Shown here: positions 32,682 through 41,659 of the stretch, in pieces
Position numbering within the stretch: position 1 is the stretch's first letter
Layout of the letters: each line of letters starts with the position of its first letter
NCBI GenBank assembly: GCA_937960595.1
Contig: CALGPL010000004.1
Coordinates: forward strand, 1 to 64,000
Direction: 5' to 3'
Length of the DNA: 64,000 nt
DNA from: an uncultured Anaerolineales bacterium
GTDB taxonomy: Bacteria > Chloroflexota > Anaerolineae > Anaerolineales > Villigracilaceae
Made by a program: the position numbers and the translations under genes
The notes under the pieces: model-generated
Told to the model about the DNA's origin: nothing
Database searches by the model: none
The model's input: the letters and a program-made list of their open reading frames with translations, nothing else

Positions 32682-33962
32682 TCATCGGGCGGGGCCTGGC
32701 CCTTCGAGAAAAGCACCGGCGCCTCGGGGAGCAATCAAAGACTCATAAACCCGGACAATCTGATCAGCAATCACTTGCCAATCATATTGCCGGGCATACT
32801 CGGCTGCCGCCGCCCCCATCTGTCTTCTTAGCACTTCGTCCCCCAACATAGTGGCCAATTTATCACACAACTTTGGCGCGTCATCCACCGGCACGGTATA
32901 GCCGGTCACGCCGTCTTGTACCAGAAAGGCCAATCCGCCCACCTGCGAGGCAATGACCGGCGTGCCGCAAGCCATCGCCTCCAGAGCCACCATTCCAAAC
33001 GATTCGTAGTGCGAAGGCATCACCACCACATCGGCCGCAGAATAGTAATACGGGAGTGTATCCTGACTGCGCTTGCCGAGAAAGACCACCAATTTCCCCA
33101 TGGCCAAATCGTCGCACATTTTTTGCAAGCGCGCCATCTCGGCGGTTATCTTGTCGGGGCCGGCCTCCGGTTCGCCGCCGATCACCATCAGCGAAACTTG
33201 TTCGCCCCCCCGCATGCAGCGCAGGCAGGCCATGGCACGAATCAACGTATCTATCCCCTTGAGCGGCTCGATTCGCCCGACGAACAGCACGGCGCGGCGC
33301 TCGAGCGGCAGGCCGACAAACTGGCGCGCCTCGTCGGGAGGAATGGGATAAAAGTGACAGGTATCCACGCCGGGGGGAATGATGACGATTTTGGAAACGT
33401 CTGCCTTATAGAGCCACTGCAACTGGGTTTGCTCGGCTACGGTCGCGGCGACAATGAGATCGGCGCGGCGCAGGACGCGGCGCTCCCCCTCCAGCCGGTA
33501 CGCGCCCTCCCGCTCCGCGTCCGAGCGGGCGATGCGGTTCTTCATCTCCCCCAGGGTGTGGAACATGTGCAGGATCGGCGTCCCGCCCCAGGCGTCCGAC
33601 AACGCTTCGGCCGCCAGGCCCGACATCCAGTAATGACTGTGCAGAACGTCGTAACGAATGCCCTTTTCGGCGGCAAACGCTTTGATTCCCTCGACAAACT
33701 GCGGAAGGTACACCGCCAGTTCCTGTTTGGGGAGCGGCACCTCCGGCCCGGCCGGCACATGGACGACGCGATTGCCGTAGCCGAGATCGTGCAAGACATG
33801 CGGCACATGCTCGTCCTGCGAGCGGGTGAAGACGTCCACATGAATGCCCTTGCGGCCCAGCGCGAGGGTCAGGTCGCGCACATAGACGTTCATGCCGCCG
33901 GTATCTTTGCCGCCCAGCGTAGCCAGCGGGCAAGTATGGTAGGAAAGCATCGCAATATTCAT
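32682..33962 (-). CDS. GT4-family glycosyltransferase (MshA/sucrose-phosphate-synthase-like)
   Basis: 426 residues with the two Rossmann halves of GT-B enzymes. The N-terminal GGKDTGGMNVYVRDL loop and HSHYWMSG are typical of the MshA and sucrose synthase/phosphate synthase group. The C-terminal half has FVGRIEPLKGIDTLI and the nucleotide-sugar motif HYESFGMVALEAMACGTPVI. The acceptor is unknown. Making mycothiol is not implied without MshB-D. A TATACT lies on the minus strand 8 nt before ATG 33962 and no Shine-Dalgarno sequence is seen. It converges on the NYN gene. Confidence 0.88.
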   Translation of the reverse strand: MNIAMLSYHTCPLATLGGKDTGGMNVYVRDLTLALGRKGIHVDVFTRSQDEHVPHVLHDLGYGNRVVHVPAGPEVPLPKQELAVYLPQFVEGIKAFAAEKGIRYDVLHSHYWMSGLAAEALSDAWGGTPILHMFHTLGEMKNRIARSDAEREGAYRLEGERRVLRRADLIVAATVAEQTQLQWLYKADVSKIVIIPPGVDTCHFYPIPPDEARQFVGLPLERRAVLFVGRIEPLKGIDTLIRAMACLRCMRGGEQVSLMVIGGEPEAGPDKITAEMARLQKMCDDLAMGKLVVFLGKRSQDTLPYYYSAADVVVMPSHYESFGMVALEAMACGTPVIASQVGGLAFLVQDGVTGYTVPVDDAPKLCDKLATMLGDEVLRRQMGAAAAEYARQYDWQVIADQIVRVYESLIAPRGAGAFLEGPGPAR

Positions 33963-33983
33963 CGAGAAAAAGTATATCAGAGG

Positions 33984-34013
33984 TTGTCAAGTTGCAAAAA
34001 ACGCTGGTATAAT
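33984..34013 (+). promoter_or_regulatory. Promoter of tRNA-Thr
   Basis: TTGTCA (33984-33989), an 18-nt spacer and TATAAT (34008-34013), 16 nt before the mature tRNA. It faces the minus-strand TATACT (33976-33971) of the glycosyltransferase gene. Confidence 0.75.
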
Positions 34014-34029
34014 CCCGCCGCTGTAAAAT

Positions 34030-34105
34030 GCCACCATAGCTCAGCCGGTAGAGCAGACGTTTCGTAAACGCCAGGTCAAGGGTTCGAATCCCTTTGGTGG
34101 CTCCA
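34030..34105 (+). tRNA. tRNA-Thr (anticodon CGT)
   Basis: Acceptor stem GCCACCA/TGGTGGC, D-stem GCTC/GAGC, anticodon loop TTCGTAA (CGT, decoding ACG), T-arm AAGGG-TTCGAAT-CCCTT, discriminator T and an encoded CCA (34103-34105). The other two tRNAs in the window lack an encoded CCA. Confidence 0.95.
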
Positions 34106-34108
34106 GCC

Positions 34109-34136
34109 AAAGCCCCGCGCGTTGGCGCGGGGCTTT
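34109..34136. terminator. Terminator hairpin between tRNA-Thr and the aldehyde dehydrogenase gene
   Basis: AAAGCCCCGCGC (34109-34120) and GCGCGGGGCTTT (34125-34136) form a perfect 12-bp stem with loop GTTG. It can serve both converging units, although the T-run is short in each direction. Confidence 0.8.
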
Positions 34137-34158
34137 GAGGTTTCCGGGAAGGGGGCTT

Positions 34159-35592
34159 CTATTCCTGACCGCCCGGCAGATTGATGACCATCAGGCGCGG
34201 CTCGGTCATCTCTTCGATGGCATAGCGCGGTCCCTCGCGGCCCTCACCGGAGCCTTTGACGCCGCCATAGGGCATCTGGTCGATGCGGAAGGTCGAGACA
34301 TCGTTGACCTGCAGCCCGCCGACCCGAATCTCCTCGAAAGCCCGCAGGATGCGATTCACATTCTGGGTGAAGATGCCCGACTGCAAACCGTAGTCGGTGT
34401 CGTTGGCCAGGCGGATGGCCTCGTCCCAGGTATCGTATGGAGAGACCGTAATGACCGGGGCGAAGATCTCGGTGCGGTTGACGCGCATCTCGGGGGTCGT
34501 GTCGGTCAGGACGGTGGGATAGAGAAGCGCGCCCTCCAGCCGCCCGCCGTAAGCGATGCGGGCGCCCTGGGCAACGGCCTCCTGCACCTTTTCATAGGCC
34601 TCGGCCGCTGCCCGCTTGTCAATCATCGGCCCGACGACCGTCTCGGCCAGGCGCGGGTCGCCGACGGTGAAACCGGCGAACTTGTCGAGGAGCATTTCCA
34701 GCGCCCGATTGTAGATAGGGCGGTGCAGGAACACCCGCTGCACCGAAATGCAGTTCTGTCCGGCGTTGGCCACCCCGCCGTTGGCAATCCGACCGATGGC
34801 GTACTCCAGGTTGGCGTCCTCGTGGACGATGGCAGCCGCGTTGCCGCCCAGTTCCATGCAGACCCGCTTGTGCCCGGCCAGGCTCTTGAGATGCCAGCCG
34901 ACCTCGGAACTGCCGGTGAAGGTCAAAAAGGCAATGCGCGGGTCGGTGGCCAGTTTCTCGGCCTTTGCTCCCCGACAGGTCACCACGCTGACCGCCTCGG
35001 GCGGATAACCGGCCTCCAAAATCATCTCGCCCAGGATCAGCGCCGAGAGCGGCGTGGCAGAGGCCGGCTTGAGAATGAAAGCGTTGCCGGCTGCCATGGC
35101 AGGGGCCACTTTATGGCAGGCCAGGTTGAGCGGATAGTTGAACGGGGCAATACAGGCGATGACGCCGAGCGGGAAACGCCGCACGATTCCCAGCCGGCCC
35201 TCGCCCAGTTCGGTCCAGTCAATCGGGACGATCTCGCCGCCGATGCGTTTGGCCTCCTCGGCCGAAATCCGCACCGTCTCTTTGGCGCGCGCCACCTCGG
35301 CGGCCGCCACGCTGCGAGTCTTGCCGCCCTCCAGGATCAGGGTCTCGATGAGTTCCTCGCTGCGGCGCTCCATCTGGGCCAGCAGGGCAAGCAAAATCCT
35401 GGCGCGGGCGTGGGAAGGCAATCTGCGGGTCGTCTCGAAGCCGCGCCGGGCGGCGAGGATGGCCTCTTCGAGGTCGCTGTCGGCGGCCTGATACACCTCC
35501 GCCACCAGGTCATCGTTATAAGGGAAACGAACTTCGGCCGTTTCGGCACTCGTGCGCCATTGGCCGCCGATCAGGAAAGCATGTTTTTTCAT
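34159..35592 (-). CDS. NAD(P)-dependent aldehyde dehydrogenase
   Basis: 477 residues of the ALDH superfamily: IAPFNYPLNLACHK, the cofactor loop FTGSSEVGWH, the general-base region CMELGGNAA, and catalytic cysteine in NAGQNCISVQR. It oxidises an aldehyde to an acid. Resemblance to lactaldehyde and non-phosphorylating glyceraldehyde-3-phosphate dehydrogenases is suggested by GVKGSGEGREG near the end, but the substrate is not assignable. GGAGG precedes ATG 35592. The GNAT gene lies upstream on the same strand, 16 nt away. Confidence 0.93.
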   Translation of the reverse strand: MKKHAFLIGGQWRTSAETAEVRFPYNDDLVAEVYQAADSDLEEAILAARRGFETTRRLPSHARARILLALLAQMERRSEELIETLILEGGKTRSVAAAEVARAKETVRISAEEAKRIGGEIVPIDWTELGEGRLGIVRRFPLGVIACIAPFNYPLNLACHKVAPAMAAGNAFILKPASATPLSALILGEMILEAGYPPEAVSVVTCRGAKAEKLATDPRIAFLTFTGSSEVGWHLKSLAGHKRVCMELGGNAAAIVHEDANLEYAIGRIANGGVANAGQNCISVQRVFLHRPIYNRALEMLLDKFAGFTVGDPRLAETVVGPMIDKRAAAEAYEKVQEAVAQGARIAYGGRLEGALLYPTVLTDTTPEMRVNRTEIFAPVITVSPYDTWDEAIRLANDTDYGLQSGIFTQNVNRILRAFEEIRVGGLQVNDVSTFRIDQMPYGGVKGSGEGREGPRYAIEEMTEPRLMVINLPGGQE

Positions 35593-35608
35593 CTGCTATT
35601 CACCTCCA

Positions 35609-36244
35609 TTACAAATGTCCGAGTCCAACCAGCGACAGCGGCCCCGTCTGCAAAATCGATTCGCCGAAGAGTTTGCGAGCAACAGCATAAGCCTCTTCGC
35701 CGGTCAAGGTCTGGCGGGGATGGATCATCACATGCATTGGGGTCGGCGGAACGTGGCTGCCCACCGACTGCAAGTAGTGGATCCCGGTCAAGAGCGCTGC
35801 GCCGTTGCGCTGATAGAATTCGATGCGGCGCTCAGCATTACGCCGCCTTTCGGGCTCCTCGCAATGATCGGGGATCTCCACTTCGAAAAGCAAAAGATCG
35901 GCCGAGCGAAAGACATCCTCCACAATAAGACGATAATAGGCGCTGCCCAGGCCCTTGCCGCGGGCGGCCGGAGCAATGGCAATGTACCACAAAAATCCGA
36001 CCTTCCACAGGGGGAACATCTGATAGGCGGCCATCCCACTCAACGTTCCTTGCGGATCGAGAAGGGCCGAGAGAAAAACTTCCTCCGAGGTGCCCGCCTC
36101 GATCTTCTCGAGCAAATGCAGAAACGCGGAGACCAATACCCTCTCCTCCGCAGGAAAGGATGTCTCGTAAAGGTCGAACCAGGCAGAGAGAAGGGGGTCC
36201 AAACGGCCCGAGAGAAGACGCACACTATAACCGGAAGGCAACAT
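35609..36244 (-). CDS. GNAT-family N-acetyltransferase
   Basis: 211 residues. The acetyl-CoA binding motif A is IAPAARGKGLGSAYYRLI (about 85-102), flanked by the usual strands (FLWYIA and LLFEVE). The acceptor is unknown. I start at ATG 36244, with GGAG about 10 nt upstream; TTG 36259 is a less likely alternative. It is probably co-transcribed with the aldehyde dehydrogenase. Confidence 0.78.
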   Translation of the reverse strand: MLPSGYSVRLLSGRLDPLLSAWFDLYETSFPAEERVLVSAFLHLLEKIEAGTSEEVFLSALLDPQGTLSGMAAYQMFPLWKVGFLWYIAIAPAARGKGLGSAYYRLIVEDVFRSADLLLFEVEIPDHCEEPERRRNAERRIEFYQRNGAALLTGIHYLQSVGSHVPPTPMHVMIHPRQTLTGEEAYAVARKLFGESILQTGPLSLVGLGHL

Positions 36245-36385
36245 AATCCAGCGCTCCAAATGTCAGAAGGTTCTCTTCTCGGGTGCCGGCATGACTGCCT
36301 CCAAAATGGAAATGGGACACAACATCACAATTATATGCGCGACTCTCCACCCTGAGAACAGCGCCCGCTGACGAAAAGGAAAAGG

Positions 36386-36391
36386 TATAAT
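36386..36391 (+). promoter_or_regulatory. -10 box of udk
   Basis: GGTATAAT with the hexamer 6 nt before ATG 36398 and no Shine-Dalgarno sequence, consistent with a leaderless mRNA. Confidence 0.6.
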
Positions 36392-36397
36392 TCAACC

Positions 36398-37021
36398 ATG
36401 AGCAAACGCGATTCCCCCCTCGTCATCGGCATCGCCGGCGGATCGGGTTCAGGCAAGACGACCGTCGCCCAGACCATTCTGCAGCGCGTCGGCCCGCCGC
36501 GCATCGCCTTCCTGCAGCACGACTCGTACTACCGCGACCTGAGCGGCCTGCCCCCCGCCCGCCGCGCCGAAGTCAACTTCGATCACCCCGACTCGCTCGA
36601 AACCGACCTGCTCATCCAGCACATCCTCGACCTGAAAGACGGGCGGCCGGTCGAAGTCCCGGTTTACGACTTCGCCACCCACAGCCGCACGGCGCAGACC
36701 TTCACCGTTCAGCCGCGCCCGGTCATCCTGGTCGAAGGAATCCTCATCTTCGCCGAAAAAGCCCTGCGCGACCTGTTCGACGTCAAAATCTTCGTGGATA
36801 CCGACTCCGACATCCGTTTCATCCGCCGCCTGCAGCGCGACATCGCCGAACGCGGCCGGACGGTCGAATCGGTCATCAAACAATACCTGACCACCGTCCG
36901 CCCGATGCACCTGGAATTCGTCGAGCCGTCCAAACGGTACGCCGACGTCATCATCCCCGAGGGCGGCTTCAACGTCGCCGCCCTGGATATGGTGGTGGCA
37001 AGAATTGAAGCGTTATTGTAG
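36398..37021 (+). CDS. udk: Uridine kinase
   Basis: 207 residues. Phosphorylates uridine and cytidine for pyrimidine salvage. The P-loop is [12 protein letters not shown] (about 11-22). It is followed by [41 protein letters not shown] and [18 protein letters not shown], all typical of Udk. The length is normal. It is followed 67 nt later by the cyclophilin gene. Confidence 0.96.
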   Translation: MSKRDSPLVIGIAGGSGSGKTTVAQTILQRVGPPRIAFLQHDSYYRDLSGLPPARRAEVNFDHPDSLETDLLIQHILDLKDGRPVEVPVYDFATHSRTAQTFTVQPRPVILVEGILIFAEKALRDLFDVKIFVDTDSDIRFIRRLQRDIAERGRTVESVIKQYLTTVRPMHLEFVEPSKRYADVIIPEGGFNVAALDMVVARIEALL

Positions 37022-37088
37022 GACAGGCCTTCTGGCCCCTCGAATTTCATCTGGCCCGTCTTATTTCACAAGAAAGGATTTCCTTCCC

Positions 37089-37595
37089 ATGAAACAATGG
37101 ACCACCCCGCCCGCCATGCAGATCGACCCGGCCAAGAAATACACTGCCGCCCTGCACACCGAAAAGGGCGACATCGTCCTCGAACTCTTTGCCGACAAAG
37201 CCCCGCGCACCGTCAACAACTTTGTCTTTCTGGCGCGGGAAGGCTTCTACGACGGCGTCATCTTTCACCGCGTCATCGCCGACTTCATGGCCCAGAGCGG
37301 CGACCCAACCGGCCGCGGCTCGGGCGGGCCCGGCTACCGCTTCGAGGACGAGTTCCACCCCTCCCTGCGGCACGACAAGCCGGGCGTCCTCTCGATGGCC
37401 AACGCCGGCCCCAATACCAACGGCTCGCAGTTCTTCATCACCCACGTCCCCACCCCCTGGCTGGACGGCAAGCACAGCGTCTTTGGGCAGGTCATCGGTG
37501 GCATGGACGTGCTGCTCTCCATCCCGCCGCGCGACCCCGTCCGGCCGGAATATGCCGGGGTCAAGATCCTCTCCGTTGACATCGCCGAAGCCTGA
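37089..37595 (+). CDS. Cyclophilin-type peptidyl-prolyl isomerase
   Basis: 168 residues without signal peptide or membrane span, so it acts in the cytoplasm. Family motifs are [52 protein letters not shown] and [13 protein letters not shown]. It speeds proline cis-trans isomerisation during folding. The start at 37089 follows AAAGGA. The next gene starts 1 nt after the stop codon. Confidence 0.95.
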   Translation: MKQWTTPPAMQIDPAKKYTAALHTEKGDIVLELFADKAPRTVNNFVFLAREGFYDGVIFHRVIADFMAQSGDPTGRGSGGPGYRFEDEFHPSLRHDKPGVLSMANAGPNTNGSQFFITHVPTPWLDGKHSVFGQVIGGMDVLLSIPPRDPVRPEYAGVKILSVDIAEA

Positions 37596-37596
37596 A

Positions 37597-38166
37597 ATGG
37601 ACAAAGCCCCTGCGTCCGTCACCCCGCAAAAACCAAACTGGCTCGTCGGCCTCTCCCGCCTCCTGGCGCTCCTGATCGTCGTGGGCGTCACCGTAGGGGC
37701 CTACCTGCTCAAAGACAGAATCGAGAACTTTGCCGTTTACGGCTACCCGGGCATCTTTCTCATCACGCTGCTCTCCTACGCCACCGTCCTGATCCCCGTC
37801 CCCGGCCTGGCCATCGTCTTCGCCATGAGCGGACTGCTCCACCCGGTCGGCGTGGCCGCCGCGGCCGCGGCCGGCGCGGCGGTGGGCGAACTCTCCGGCT
37901 ACCTGGCCGGGTACAGCGGCCGGGCGGTGATCGAAAACTGGAAACGGTACGAAGCCATTACTTCCTGGGTGCGTAAATACGGCGGCCCGGCCATCCTGGT
38001 CCTGGCGGCCATCCCCAATCCGGTCTTCGACCTGGTGGGCGTGGCCGCCGGCGTGCTCAAGATGCCGGTGCACAAGTTCCTGCTGTGGGTTTTCCCCGGC
38101 CAGTTGATCAAGATGCTGGTCATCGCTTACGGTGGCTCGCTCTCGATCGGGCGGATCCTTGGATAA
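37597..38166 (+). CDS. VTT/DedA-like membrane protein
   Basis: 189 residues with about four or five hydrophobic segments. The VTT-type re-entrant pattern is present: IPVPGLAIVFAMSGLLHPVG, AGAAVGELSGYLAGYSG and GGPAILVLAAIPNPVFDLVG. DedA/VTT proteins move lipids across or between leaflets in several organisms; this member is smaller than Escherichia coli DedA. It follows the cyclophilin gene directly (1-nt gap), so they are co-transcribed. Confidence 0.78.
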   Translation: MDKAPASVTPQKPNWLVGLSRLLALLIVVGVTVGAYLLKDRIENFAVYGYPGIFLITLLSYATVLIPVPGLAIVFAMSGLLHPVGVAAAAAAGAAVGELSGYLAGYSGRAVIENWKRYEAITSWVRKYGGPAILVLAAIPNPVFDLVGVAAGVLKMPVHKFLLWVFPGQLIKMLVIAYGGSLSIGRILG

Positions 38167-38195
38167 ACAATTTTGCAAACGATCTGCGAGGAAAC

Positions 38196-39548
38196 ATGCT
38201 TCACAAAATCGACGCCTATCTCGAAACCCATCTCGACGACTCGATTGCCGAGTTGTCGCGGCTGGTGGCCCAGCCCTCGGTCGGCGCCCAAAACTGGGGC
38301 ATCCAGGAATGCGCCGCCCTGACCGCCGAGATGCTGCGCCGACGCGGCTTCGACGTCCGCATCCTGCCCACCGCCGGCGCACCGATCGTCTTCGGCGAAC
38401 GCCAGGGCCAAAGCGACAAGACCCTGCTCTTCTACAACCACTACGACGTCCAGCCGCCCGAACCGCTCGACCTGTGGGAGACGCCGCCCTTCGAACCCAG
38501 CCTGCGCGACGGCAAACTCTACGGGCGCGGCGTCAGCGACGACAAAGGCCACCTGACCGCCCGCCTGTTCGCCCTCGACGCCCTGCTCGCCGAACTGGGC
38601 GACCTGCCCTGCGGCGTCAAATTCATCATCGAGGGCGAGGAAGAGACCTCCAGCGCCAGCCTGCCCGGCTTCGTCCGTCAGCACCTCGACCTGCTCAAAG
38701 CCGACGCCTGCATCTGGGAATTCGGCGGCGTGGACCACGAAGAGGCGCCGGTGCAATACCTCGGCCTGCGCGGCATCTGCTATGTGGAACTCTCGGTCGA
38801 GACGGCCGCAATCGACGTCCATTCCGGCCTGGGCGGCTCGATCTTCCCCAACGCCGCCTGGCGGCTGGTCTGGGCGCTGAACACGCTCAAGGGTCCAGAT
38901 GAACGCATCCGCCTCCCCGGCTTCTACGACAAAGTGCGCCCGCCCTCGCAGCGCGACATCGAACTGATGGCCGCCCTGCCCGAAACCGCCGAGGTCTACA
39001 AACAGCAGTTCGGCGTCCGGGCCTTCCTCAAAGGTCTCCGCGAGGGGGTCGAACTGCGCGTCGAAGAAGTTTTCAGCCCCACCTGTACGATTTGCGGCCT
39101 GACCGCCGGCTACCAAGGCCCCGGCTCGAAGACCGTCCAGCCGGCGCGGGCCTCGGCCAAAGTAGATTTTCGTCTCGTCCCCGATCAACAGCCCGAGGAC
39201 GTTCTCGACCAGTTGCGCCGCCACCTGGACGCCGAAGGCTTCGCAGATGTGCAAATTGCCTACCTGGGCGGCCAGGCCCCGGCCCGCACCGACCCCGATG
39301 ATCCGTTCGTCACCCTGGTCGGCCAAACCGGGGACGAAGTCTACGGCAAGCCGCACCGCCTGGTGCCGCTCTCCGGCGGATCGGGGCCGAACGCGCCCTT
39401 CGTCCACGACCTGGGCCTGCCGGTCGCCACCGCCGGGCTGGGTCATCCCGACAGCCGCGCCCACGCCCCCAATGAGAACATCCGCCTGGATTTATATCTG
39501 AAACACGCCAAACACATGGCGCGCCTGATGATGGCTTTTGCCCAATAA
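38196..39548 (+). CDS. M20-family metallopeptidase (dipeptidase-like)
   Basis: 450 residues. The metal and catalytic residues of the M20 fold are visible: HYDVQPPEPLDLW (His ligand and following Asp), GRGVSDDKGHL (Asp), EGEEETSSAS (catalytic Glu and Glu ligand) and the distal His in LGHPDSRAHAPNE. The dimerisation domain lies in the middle. Resemblance to CNDP-type dipeptidases suggests cytoplasmic peptide breakdown. GCGAGGAAAC precedes ATG 38196. It is 29 nt after the VTT gene and may be in the same operon. Confidence 0.92.
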   Translation: MLHKIDAYLETHLDDSIAELSRLVAQPSVGAQNWGIQECAALTAEMLRRRGFDVRILPTAGAPIVFGERQGQSDKTLLFYNHYDVQPPEPLDLWETPPFEPSLRDGKLYGRGVSDDKGHLTARLFALDALLAELGDLPCGVKFIIEGEEETSSASLPGFVRQHLDLLKADACIWEFGGVDHEEAPVQYLGLRGICYVELSVETAAIDVHSGLGGSIFPNAAWRLVWALNTLKGPDERIRLPGFYDKVRPPSQRDIELMAALPETAEVYKQQFGVRAFLKGLREGVELRVEEVFSPTCTICGLTAGYQGPGSKTVQPARASAKVDFRLVPDQQPEDVLDQLRRHLDAEGFADVQIAYLGGQAPARTDPDDPFVTLVGQTGDEVYGKPHRLVPLSGGSGPNAPFVHDLGLPVATAGLGHPDSRAHAPNENIRLDLYLKHAKHMARLMMAFAQ

Positions 39549-39560
39549 AACTGGGCAATT

Positions 39561-39596
39561 GCTCTCTTGAAGAGAGCCGCCCGGTCGGGATATAAT
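39561..39596 (+). promoter_or_regulatory. Hairpin followed by the -10 box of the CBS-ACT gene
   Basis: GCTCTCT-TGA-AGAGAGC (39561-39577) may end the upstream transcript, though no T-run follows. TATAAT (39591-39596) then drives a leader of about 33 nt with Shine-Dalgarno AAGGAGG (39624-39630). Confidence 0.5.
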
Positions 39597-39635
39597 CACT
39601 CTATCCATCCGTTTCGAACTCAAAAGGAGGTTCTC

Positions 39636-40277
39636 ATGCTCGTCGGCGAACGAATGTCTCATCCGGTTATTACCGTCCCGCCTGAAATGCCGATTCAGGA
39701 GGCGCTCAGCCTGTTCAGGTCGGAGCACATCCGCCGCGCCCCGGTGGTCAAAAACGGCAAAATGGTCGGCATCGTCTCGGAAAGCGATATTCTCAACGCT
39801 TCGCCCTCTTCGGCCACCACGCTGAGTATGTGGGAACTCAATTACCTGCTCAGCAAAATCACGGTCGAAAAAGTCATGCGCACAGACGTATTGACCGTAG
39901 ACAGCGATTGCCCCATCGAGGAGGCAGCCCGCATCATGGCCGACAACAAAGTTGGCGGCCTGCCGGTCATGGAGGGCAAAAAAGTCGTCGGCATCATCAC
40001 CGAGACCGATCTCTTCAAGATTTTCCTCGAACTGATGGGCGCCCGCGAGAAAGGCGTGCGCATCACCGTCTCAATCCCCGACAAACCCGGTCAATTCGCC
40101 CGCATCGGCAAAGCCCTGGGCGACCTGAACGCCAACATCATCGCCATGACCACCTTCCTGGGCCACGACACCAGCACCCGCACGGTGACCATCAAAGTCG
40201 TTGGCCTGCCGAAGAAACAGGTCAAAGAGGTCGTCACACCGCTGGTCGAATCGGTGCTCGACATTCGCGAAATGTAG
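39636..40277 (+). CDS. CBS-pair plus ACT domain regulatory protein (AcuB-like)
   Basis: 213 residues. Two CBS repeats (about 1-60, and 78-135, with MVGIVSESDIL and VVGIITETDLF) are followed by an ACT domain (about 140-213, VRITVSIPDKPGQFARIGKA). CBS pairs bind adenosyl nucleotides and ACT domains bind amino acids, so the protein probably senses energy or amino-acid state. AcuB of Bacillus has this layout and is tied to acetoin use, but no acu genes are here. The gene has its own promoter and a strong terminator. Confidence 0.88.
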   Translation: MLVGERMSHPVITVPPEMPIQEALSLFRSEHIRRAPVVKNGKMVGIVSESDILNASPSSATTLSMWELNYLLSKITVEKVMRTDVLTVDSDCPIEEAARIMADNKVGGLPVMEGKKVVGIITETDLFKIFLELMGAREKGVRITVSIPDKPGQFARIGKALGDLNANIIAMTTFLGHDTSTRTVTIKVVGLPKKQVKEVVTPLVESVLDIREM

Positions 40278-40283
40278 ACGGAA

Positions 40284-40323
40284 CTCCTCCCGGCCCCAAC
40301 CACAGCCGGGAGGAGGTTTTTTT
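40284..40323 (+). terminator. Strong terminator of the CBS-ACT gene
   Basis: CTCCTCCCGGC (40284-40294) and GCCGGGAGGAG (40305-40315) form an 11-bp GC-rich stem, then GG... and a run of seven T to 40323. It abuts the end of the converging pseudouridine synthase gene. Confidence 0.93.
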
Positions 40324-41054
40324 CAGCGCCTGCGTTCCTTTTCCCCCGCCGGTTTTTTCAACGCCTTCACTTCCTGTTCGGTCAGATAACGCCACTGCCC
40401 TCGTTTGAGCCGCCCAAGTTCAAGGCTGCCCATCCGCACCCGGATGATCTTGACCACCGGCAGGCCGGTAGCCCGGCCCATCTCGCGGATCTGGCGCTTG
40501 TGGCCCTCCTTCAAAACGACCCGCAGCCAGGCCCCCTTGCCGAACTTCGATTCGACGAACACTTCCGCCGGCCGGGTGTGGTAGCCATCGGCCAGGACCA
40601 TCCCCCGCCGCCAGAGATTCAACTGCTCAGCATCAGGATGACGCGCCACCAAGACGCGATATTCTTTCTCGTGCTCATAGCGGGGATGAGTCAACCGATT
40701 GGCCAGTTCGCCATCGTTGGTCATCAACATCAAGCCTTCCGAGTCGAAATCGAGACGCCCAACGGGATAGAGCGTGCCGGGCAGATCGATCAGGTCGCGC
40801 ACCGTCTGCCGGCCGCCCGGATCGCGCACCGTCGAAAGCACGCCGCGCGGCTTGTAAAGCATCACATAGACTGTCGCCTCGGCCTCCAGCGGGCGCCCAT
40901 CCACGGTGATTCGGTCGCGGACGGGATCGGCTTTATCCCCCAGACCGACCGGCTTGCCGTTAACCTGGACGCGCCCGGCAGCGATGATCGCTTCGCAAGC
41001 CCGCCGCGACCCATAGCCGGCGCGCGCCAGAATCTTTTGCAGGCGTTCTTCCAT
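40323..41054 (-). CDS. rluB: Ribosomal large-subunit pseudouridine synthase (RluB/RsuA family)
   Basis: 243 residues. An N-terminal S4 RNA-binding domain (LQKILARAGYGSRRACEAII) is followed by the RsuA/RluB/E/F catalytic domain with the aspartate in VGRLDFDSEGL and with YKPRGVLSTV and HKRQIREM. It isomerises a uridine in 23S rRNA. Which site is modified cannot be proved by sequence. It lies directly downstream of scpB (3-nt gap), a pairing common in many bacteria. Confidence 0.93.
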   Translation of the reverse strand: MEERLQKILARAGYGSRRACEAIIAAGRVQVNGKPVGLGDKADPVRDRITVDGRPLEAEATVYVMLYKPRGVLSTVRDPGGRQTVRDLIDLPGTLYPVGRLDFDSEGLMLMTNDGELANRLTHPRYEHEKEYRVLVARHPDAEQLNLWRRGMVLADGYHTRPAEVFVESKFGKGAWLRVVLKEGHKRQIREMGRATGLPVVKIIRVRMGSLELGRLKRGQWRYLTEQEVKALKKPAGEKERRR

Positions 41055-41057
41055 GCG

Positions 41058-41621
41058 TCAACCTTTCAGCGCCTCGTCATGGCCGTTGTCGTTCTCGGGC
41101 AGCGAAAGATCGAGAGGCGGCAGTTCGCTCAGCGAAGTCAACCCGAAGTGCTGCAAGAAGTCGGGCGTCGTCCCGTAGAGAATCGGCCGGCCCGGGCCTT
41201 CTGCCCGGCCGACTTCCTGAATCAGCCCCTTGCTCAACAGACTCTTCATCACCGCGTCGCTGCTGACGCCGCGCACCGACTCGAGATAAGGGCGCGTGAC
41301 CGGCTGCTGATACGCGATGATGGCCAGCGTCTCGAGGGCGGCCCGGCTCAGGCGGCTGGTCGCCTCCAGGCCGAGGAAACGCTCGATCCGCTCGGCCGCC
41401 TGCGGGGCAGTCGTCAACTGCACCCGCCCCCCGTGACGCTGCAGGCGCAGACCGCGGCTCTGGAGTTCGGCCTCCAGCGCCTGCAGCCCCTCCTCGACCG
41501 CCGCGACCGAGATCTCCAAAGCAGACGCCAGTTGCCCCGCCGAGACCGGCTCGGCCGAGACGAAGAGCAAGGCTTCCAACAGGGCCGGCAGGTCTAATTC
41601 GGATTTTCCAGAGTCGCTCAT
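41058..41621 (-). CDS. scpB: Segregation and condensation protein ScpB
   Basis: 187 residues with the tandem winged helices of Scp[53 protein letters not shown] and GRPILYGTT. With ScpA and SMC it forms condensin. ScpA is not in the window. I start at ATG 41621; further upstream ATGs at 41642 and 41645 are less likely. It forms an operon with the pseudouridine synthase gene. Confidence 0.94.
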   Translation of the reverse strand: MSDSGKSELDLPALLEALLFVSAEPVSAGQLASALEISVAAVEEGLQALEAELQSRGLRLQRHGGRVQLTTAPQAAERIERFLGLEATSRLSRAALETLAIIAYQQPVTRPYLESVRGVSSDAVMKSLLSKGLIQEVGRAEGPGRPILYGTTPDFLQHFGLTSLSELPPLDLSLPENDNGHDEALKG

Positions 41622-41623
41622 GC

Positions 41624-41629
41624 TATAAT
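41624..41629 (+). promoter_or_regulatory. -10 box of the lipoprotein gene
   Basis: TATAAT about 30 nt before ATG 41660, with AAAGGATGATG as ribosome binding site. It overlaps the start region of the divergent scpB gene. Confidence 0.5.
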
Positions 41630-41659
41630 AACTCCCATTCATCACAAAAGGATGATGCC

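Noticed and set aside
32682-33962. MshA of mycothiol synthesis
   Set aside because: The similarity is to the broad MshA/sucrose-synthase-like GT4 group. No mshB, mshC or mshD is near, and mycothiol is mostly actinobacterial.
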